Below, in pieces: positions 59,885 to 64,000 of a DNA stretch of 64,000 nucleotides. The stretch spans positions 8,756 to 72,755 of the forward strand of contig UCAU01000013.1 of the NCBI GenBank assembly GCA_900470445.1, given 5' to 3'. The translations under genes were made by a program, and so were the position numbers. A model generated the notes under the pieces. It was not told where the DNA came from and searched no databases. It saw only the letters and a list, made by a program, of their open reading frames with translations. Within the stretch, counting starts at the first letter, position 1. Every line of letters begins with the position of its first letter. The DNA is from Hyphomicrobiales bacterium. Lineage in GTDB: Bacteria; Pseudomonadota; Alphaproteobacteria; Rhizobiales; Devosiaceae.

Positions 59885-61003
59885 CTAGAACGATGCCTTG
59901 GCGCTGAAGCTGAAGGCCAGGACGCTGCCGGTGTCCCAGGTTTCGCCCAGCGCATTGGCACCGGCTTCGATCATGGAATAGGACACGCCGCCGGACAGCT
60001 CGAAATTCTCGCTCGGCTTATAGGCGGCGCCCAGATTGGCGCCCCAGCGATCGGCCTGCGTGCCATTGGCCAGGATTCCGGCGCCGTTTTGGCGCGACGT
60101 GCCCTTGTCCCAGACCAGGCCGGCGAGGATTGTGAGGTCCTCGGTCAATTGGTGACCAACGCCAGCCGATACGGTCCAGCCGTCTTCGTAATTGAGCACA
60201 GTGGTCAGGGTGGGGCCGGGCGTGGTGACGGTTAGTGCATCGACCACGGACCAGTCCACCCACTTGATCCCGCCCAGCACCAGCCAGCCGGGCGCGATGC
60301 CGCTTTGCGCCTTGACTTCAAAGGTCTGGGGCGTGGTGACGCTGGCGGCGGCCGGCAGGGCGCCGGCAAAGGTGCCGGACAGGTCGTAATCGATGGCGGC
60401 GTTATAGATGGCGCTGACACGCAGGGCAATTTCGGGCACTTCATAGGCCGCGCCGATGCGCCAGCCAAAGCCGTTCCCATCCAGCTCGACCGGGCGCGTT
60501 CCCTGCGTCGGGCCGGGCAGCAGGGCCGGAACCAAGGCTTCATAGTTGAGGCTTTGCGCCGAGATGCCGCCGATAATGCTGAGGCTGCCCGGGCCAACGG
60601 CAAAACCATAGGCGCAGGTCAGGCCCAGATCGTTGGACCAGATGCGTTCGCGGGCCGACTGGGCTGTGGCCGCTGCATAAGTCAGCAGGCGGTCGGTGCC
60701 CGAACCCCATGGATTTTGCGCCGAAACCAGGCAGGAGGCGTTGTCGAACAGATCCCCCTTGGCCGCAAAGTTGTAATAGGTGCGGTTGGACGAGGTGGCG
60801 ACGGTGCCCAGGCCAGGCGCGGCAAGGCTGGTAATGTCATGGTCGATGATGACGCGGGTCACCGTGCCCTTGCCGACATAGGTGCCGGGGTCGAACAGCA
60901 GGTCCCAATTATAGCCGTTGGCTTCGAGGCCCCCGGCATGGGCCGCGCCCATGCTCGAGGCGGCAAGCAGTGCGGCCAGCGCGATGCTGCGAATATGCGG
61001 CAT
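59885..61003 (-). CDS. FadL/OmpP1-family outer-membrane channel
   Basis: Predicted outer-membrane beta-barrel of 372 residues for hydrophobic compounds. A signal peptide (SIALAALLAASSMGAAHA) is followed by GGLEANGYNWDLLFDPGTYV, TCAYGFAVGPGSLSIIGGIS, FGWRIGAAYEVPEIALRVSA and the C-terminal AFSFSAKASF with terminal Phe, the barrel assembly signal. The N-terminal NPA-type hatch motif of classical FadL is not obvious. A palindromic operator-like site lies 71 bp upstream. Confidence 0.85.
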   Translation of the reverse strand: MPHIRSIALAALLAASSMGAAHAGGLEANGYNWDLLFDPGTYVGKGTVTRVIIDHDITSLAAPGLGTVATSSNRTYYNFAAKGDLFDNASCLVSAQNPWGSGTDRLLTYAAATAQSARERIWSNDLGLTCAYGFAVGPGSLSIIGGISAQSLNYEALVPALLPGPTQGTRPVELDGNGFGWRIGAAYEVPEIALRVSAIYNAAIDYDLSGTFAGALPAAASVTTPQTFEVKAQSGIAPGWLVLGGIKWVDWSVVDALTVTTPGPTLTTVLNYEDGWTVSAGVGHQLTEDLTILAGLVWDKGTSRQNGAGILANGTQADRWGANLGAAYKPSENFELSGGVSYSMIEAGANALGETWDTGSVLAFSFSAKASF

Positions 61004-61073
61004 GTAGAATCCTCCCAGATTTAGAGCGGCATATTTCGCCGCTTCGTCCGTCGGGCCGTTTGCCGGCCACGTT

Positions 61074-61085
61074 GACGTTAACGTC
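61074..61085. promoter_or_regulatory. Palindromic operator-like site upstream of the FadL-like gene
   Basis: GACGTTAACGTC is a perfect 12-bp palindrome within CGTTGACGTTAACGTCTAG. It resembles operators of regulators of fatty-acid or branched-chain breakdown in general shape, but I cannot name the regulator. The rest of the gap 61004-61195 shows nothing else. Confidence 0.5.
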
Positions 61086-61195
61086 TAGTAGGTCTTGTTT
61101 GCGGCAGGTCGTCAATCAGCGCGGCCGTCGGATTAAGACTAAAATGTGTCGTTGACGCAGGGGTGCAACACTGTTGCGCGAACGGCACAAACAAA

Positions 61196-61220
61196 AAGGC
61201 CGGAGCATTGCTCCGGCCTT
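61196..61220 (-). terminator. Terminator of icd
   Basis: Stem GGCCGGAGC-ATT-GCTCCGGCC (61198-61218). On the minus strand it is followed by TTTTTGTTTG. Confidence 0.9.
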
Positions 61221-61243
61221 CGGTATCTATCGGCTTGTGACGG

Positions 61244-62455
61244 TTACGCCATGGCCTTCTGCAGGTTCTGGTCGATCGCGTCGAGGAAGCCGATGGTGGA
61301 GAGCCAGGGCTGATCGGGGCCGACGAGCAGGCTGAGATCCTTGGTCATCTTGCCTTCTTCGATCGTGTCGACGGTGACCTTTTCCAGCGTCAGCGCGAAC
61401 TTGGCCAGCGCTTCATTGTCGTCGAGCTTGGCGCGGTGGGCCAGGCCACGCGTCCAGGCAAAGATCGAGGCAGTGGAATTGGTCGAGGTTTCCTTGCCCT
61501 GCTGGTGCTGGCGGTAGTGACGGGTCACCGTGCCGTGGGCCGCTTCGGCTTCCACGATCTTGCCATCGGGCGTGGCCAGAACCGAGGTCATGAGGCCCAG
61601 CGAACCGAAGCCCTGCGCCACGATGTCGGATTGCACGTCGCCGTCATAGTTCTTGCAGGCCCAGACATAGCCGCCGCTCCACTTGAGGGCGGAGGCGACC
61701 ATGTCGTCGATCAGGCGGTGTTCGTACCAGATCTTCTTGGCTTCGAACTGTTCCTTGAACTCGGCCTCGTAGATCTCCTGGAAGATGTCCTTGAAGCGGC
61801 CGTCATAGGCCTTGAGAATGGTGTTCTTGGTGGACAGATACACCGGCACGCCACGGGCGAGGCCGTAATTGAAGCTCGAATAGGCGAAGTCGCGGATCGA
61901 GTCGTCGAGGTTATACATGGCCATGGCAACGCCGGCGCCCGGAGCCTGGTAGACTTCGTGCTCGATGACCTTGCCGTCTTCGCCGGTGAACTTGATGGTG
62001 AGCGTGCCCTTGCCGGGGAACAGGAAATCGGTGGCGCGGTACTGATCGCCAAAGGCGTGGCGGCCAACGATGATCGGCTGCGTCCAGCCGGGGACGAGGC
62101 GCGGCACGTTCTTGCAGATGATGGGCTCGCGGAAAATCACGCCGCCCAGGATGTTGCGGATCGTGCCATTGGGCGACTTCCACATCTTCTTGAGCTTGAA
62201 TTCTTCGACGCGCTGCTCATCGGGGGTGATCGTGGCGCATTTGATGCCGACGCCGTGCTTCTGGATAGCGTGGGCGGCGTCGACCGTGATCTGGTCATTG
62301 GTGGCGTCGCGGCTTTCCACCGACAGATCGTAATATTCGATGGGCAGGTCGAGATAGGGATGGATCAGCTTGTCCTTGATCGCCTGCCAGATGATGCGGG
62401 TCATTTCATCGCCGTCGAGATCGACGACCGGGTTGGCGACTTTGATCTTGCTCAT
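61244..62455 (-). CDS. icd: NADP-dependent isocitrate dehydrogenase
   Basis: TCA-cycle enzyme making 2-oxoglutarate and NADPH. The 403 residues are of the dimeric eukaryote-like type [62 protein letters not shown] (substrate Ser/Asn/Arg), [20 protein letters not shown] (metal Asp) and [20 protein letters not shown] (NADP). Divergent from a MarR gene; a strong terminator follows. Confidence 0.97.
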   Translation of the reverse strand: MSKIKVANPVVDLDGDEMTRIIWQAIKDKLIHPYLDLPIEYYDLSVESRDATNDQITVDAAHAIQKHGVGIKCATITPDEQRVEEFKLKKMWKSPNGTIRNILGGVIFREPIICKNVPRLVPGWTQPIIVGRHAFGDQYRATDFLFPGKGTLTIKFTGEDGKVIEHEVYQAPGAGVAMAMYNLDDSIRDFAYSSFNYGLARGVPVYLSTKNTILKAYDGRFKDIFQEIYEAEFKEQFEAKKIWYEHRLIDDMVASALKWSGGYVWACKNYDGDVQSDIVAQGFGSLGLMTSVLATPDGKIVEAEAAHGTVTRHYRQHQQGKETSTNSTASIFAWTRGLAHRAKLDDNEALAKFALTLEKVTVDTIEEGKMTKDLSLLVGPDQPWLSTIGFLDAIDQNLQKAMA

Positions 62456-62554
62456 CGGCTGGGCTCCCTTTGCCTATGCAATATGGCCCGGTTTGGCCGG
62501 GCAGTTCATGGTGCGCCCCTATAGCATTGGCAGCCGGCAGCGCAAAGGCGCGTT

Positions 62555-63028
62555 ATGGCATGGGGGCTTGCCCAGCTTGACGCCGTGTATATGCACGACT
62601 ATATCGCGGCGATGCAGGACGATTTTTCGCAATGTCTGGTGCTCAATACGCGGATGGCGGCGCGCGCCATTACCCGGCGGGCCGACCGCAAGCTGCGCCC
62701 CTATGGCGTGACGGCGGCGCAGTTCACTATACTGACGTCGCTGCAGAGCCAGCCCGGCCTGTCGGTGACCGAGATGGCGGACCGGATTGCGATGGACCGC
62801 ACGACACTGTCCCGCAATCTCGACCTGCTTGAGACCAAGGGCGTCGTCATTTCGACACGCCCGTCCGGTGTGAATGGCCGCGTCTGCGTGCTTACCGATG
62901 CGGGGCGGGAACTGGTCGCGCAGACGGTGCCGGTGTGGCGGGCCTCGCAGGCCGAGTTGCGCGAAATACTCGTCCGCCCCGATTTCGCCGTGGTCATCAC
63001 GGCACTGCAGCAACTTTCCCGGCTCTAG
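62555..63028 (+). CDS. MarR-family transcriptional regulator
   Basis: Winged-helix regulator of 157 residues: LNTRMAARAITRRADRKLRP, YGVTAAQFTILTSLQSQPGL, SVTEMADRIAMDRTTLSRNL, DLLETKGVVISTRPSGVNGR. The ATG at 62555 has AAAGG 6 bases upstream; ATGs at 62591 and 62612 are alternatives. Ligand and target are unknown; the fabF-like gene starts 31 bp downstream on the same strand and may be co-transcribed. Confidence 0.9.
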   Translation: MAWGLAQLDAVYMHDYIAAMQDDFSQCLVLNTRMAARAITRRADRKLRPYGVTAAQFTILTSLQSQPGLSVTEMADRIAMDRTTLSRNLDLLETKGVVISTRPSGVNGRVCVLTDAGRELVAQTVPVWRASQAELREILVRPDFAVVITALQQLSRL

Positions 63029-63059
63029 GCCGGACACAATCGCAACCCAAGGAGACAGA

Positions 63060-64000
63060 ATGCTGAAACCCGATCCCGCCGATCCCATTGTCGTCACCGG
63101 CATGGGCGCCGTGAGCCCGATGGGCGTAGGGGTGGAAACGCTCTGGACGCGATTGGTGGCTGGCGAGAGCGGGGTGGTCCGCAATGACCGCTTCGACACG
63201 ACTGGCTTCACCTCGGGCATTGCGGGCCTGGTGCCCAGCAAGGCCGATGTGCCGCATGGTTTCGATCCCGCCGATTTCATCGACGGCAAGGAAATCAAGA
63301 AGATGGACCTGTTCATCCAGTATGGCATCGGCGCCGCTGCCGAGGCGCTGAACCAGGCTGGCTGGCATCCGACTTCCCCCGAAGATCAGGCCGCGACCGC
63401 CACCATTATCGGTTCGGGCGTCGGCGGATCGCCGGTGATGGCGCGGGCCGTCGAGATCATCCAGGAAAAAGGCCCGCGGCGGCTCTCGCCGTTCACCGTG
63501 CCGTCCTTCCTCGCCAATCTGGCAGCCGGCTGGATTTCGATTCTGCATGGCTTCAAGGGTCCGATTGGCGCCCCGGTGACGGCCTGTGCGGCTTCGGCCC
63601 AGGCCATTGGCGATGGCATGCGCCTGATCATGACCGGCGAGGCCGAAGTGGCCGTCGTAGGCGGCGCCGAAGGATCGGTCGATCCCATTTCCATCGGCGG
63701 CTTCGGCGCCTCGCGCGCCCTGACCTCCTCGCATAATGACGAGCCGCATCTGGCATCGCGCCCGTTCGACAAGGGCCACGATGGCTTCGTGCTGGCCGAA
63801 GGCGCTGCCGTGCTGGTCATCGAAAAGCTCAGCCATGCCAAGGCGCGTGGCGCGACGCCCCTGGCGATTCTGGCAGGTTACGGCACCTCTGCCGACGCCT
63901 ATCACCTGACGGCGGGCTCGCCGGATGGTGCCGGCGCGCAGGTCGCCATGCGCAATTCGCTGAAGATGGCCGGGCTTGAGCCCAGCCAGATCGGCTACGT
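63060..64000 (+). CDS. Beta-ketoacyl-ACP synthase II (FabF-like), 3' end outside window
   Basis: Fatty-acid chain-extending condensing enzyme; 313 codons are present and the frame is open to the window edge. The ATG follows AAGGAGACAG. Visible blocks: PIVVTGMGAVSPMGVGVETL, IKKMDLFIQYGIGAAAEAL, SFLANLAAGWISILHGFKGP, the active-site Cys176 in VTACAASAQAIGDGM, and RPFDKGHDGFVLAEGAAVLV. The catalytic His pair lies beyond the edge. The MarR gene just upstream makes a specialised lipid pathway possible rather than the housekeeping one, but this cannot be settled here. Confidence 0.93.
   Translation, partial: MLKPDPADPIVVTGMGAVSPMGVGVETLWTRLVAGESGVVRNDRFDTTGFTSGIAGLVPSKADVPHGFDPADFIDGKEIKKMDLFIQYGIGAAAEALNQAGWHPTSPEDQAATATIIGSGVGGSPVMARAVEIIQEKGPRRLSPFTVPSFLANLAAGWISILHGFKGPIGAPVTACAASAQAIGDGMRLIMTGEAEVAVVGGAEGSVDPISIGGFGASRALTSSHNDEPHLASRPFDKGHDGFVLAEGAAVLVIEKLSHAKARGATPLAILAGYGTSADAYHLTAGSPDGAGAQVAMRNSLKMAGLEPSQIGY

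Overview
This GC-rich window comes from an alphaproteobacterium. It is most likely a member of the Hyphomicrobiales, with gene content resembling Devosia-type genomes. The evidence is the FlaF/FlbT/FliX flagellar regulators, a CckA hybrid kinase, TTAA-N7-TTAAC boxes of the CtrA type, a DksA without a zinc finger, a CsgH-type curli chaperone and a eukaryotic-like NADP isocitrate dehydrogenase. No rRNA, tRNA, CRISPR array, prophage or transposase was seen.

Layout. 0-2 kb: metA and a conserved P-loop NTPase. 2.1-13.7 kb: first flagellar block, with flgE-flgK-flgL (+), fliC and flbT-flaF (-), a small unknown gene, flgI-flgJ-flgN-like (-) and fliX (+). 13.7-30.1 kb: a non-flagellar interval containing DoxX, GST, two MFS exporters, a PPOX protein, aldo/keto reductase/LysR, a GFA-family gene broken by one stop codon, a DUF1127 protein, an exonuclease, a metallophosphoesterase, dksA, a reduced curli locus (two curlin-repeat proteins and CsgH), an ABC-F ATPase and an M32 carboxypeptidase. 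30.3-48.5 kb: second flagellar block, with flgF-flgG-flgA-flgH (-), fliL-fliM-DUF6468-motE-like and a 1115-residue exported TPR protein (+), fliO-fliP (-), flgB-flgC-fliE-fliQ-fliR-flhB (+), then cckA and a DUF2237 gene. 48.6-64 kb: ArsR/SRPBCC pair, a sugar-catabolism pair (aldo/keto reductase and AraD1-like), ribB, recA, alaS, two DMT transporters, a GIN-domain protein, a FadL-like porin, icd, a MarR regulator and the start of a fabF-like gene that runs off the end.

How it works together. The flagellar genes make the rod (FlgB, C, F, G, FliE), rings (FlgH, FlgI, FlgA, FlgJ), hook and hook junction (FlgE, K, L), filament (FliC, FlaF, FlbT), export gate (FliO, P, Q, R, FlhB) and switch/stator accessories (FliL, FliM, MotE-like). 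Genes for FliF, FliG, FliN, FliI, FlhA, FlgD, FliK, MotA/B, sigma-54 and FlbD are not in the window. Three divergent flagellar intergenic regions each carry a perfect or near-perfect CtrA box facing the early genes (fliX, fliL, flgB). Sigma-54 (-24/-12) promoters face flgE, flgI and flgF, with a weaker candidate for fliO. Each lies 45-140 bp from a shared 15-bp palindrome close to CGGCAAATTTTGCCG. The layout resembles the Caulobacter CtrA then FlbD/sigma-54 cascade, with FliX and CckA encoded in the same window.

The least explained parts are the exported TPR protein beside the MotE-like gene, the 110-residue gene between fliC and flgN, the duplicated module inside an over-long FlgL, the curli set without visible secretion genes, and several families of palindromic repeats between genes.
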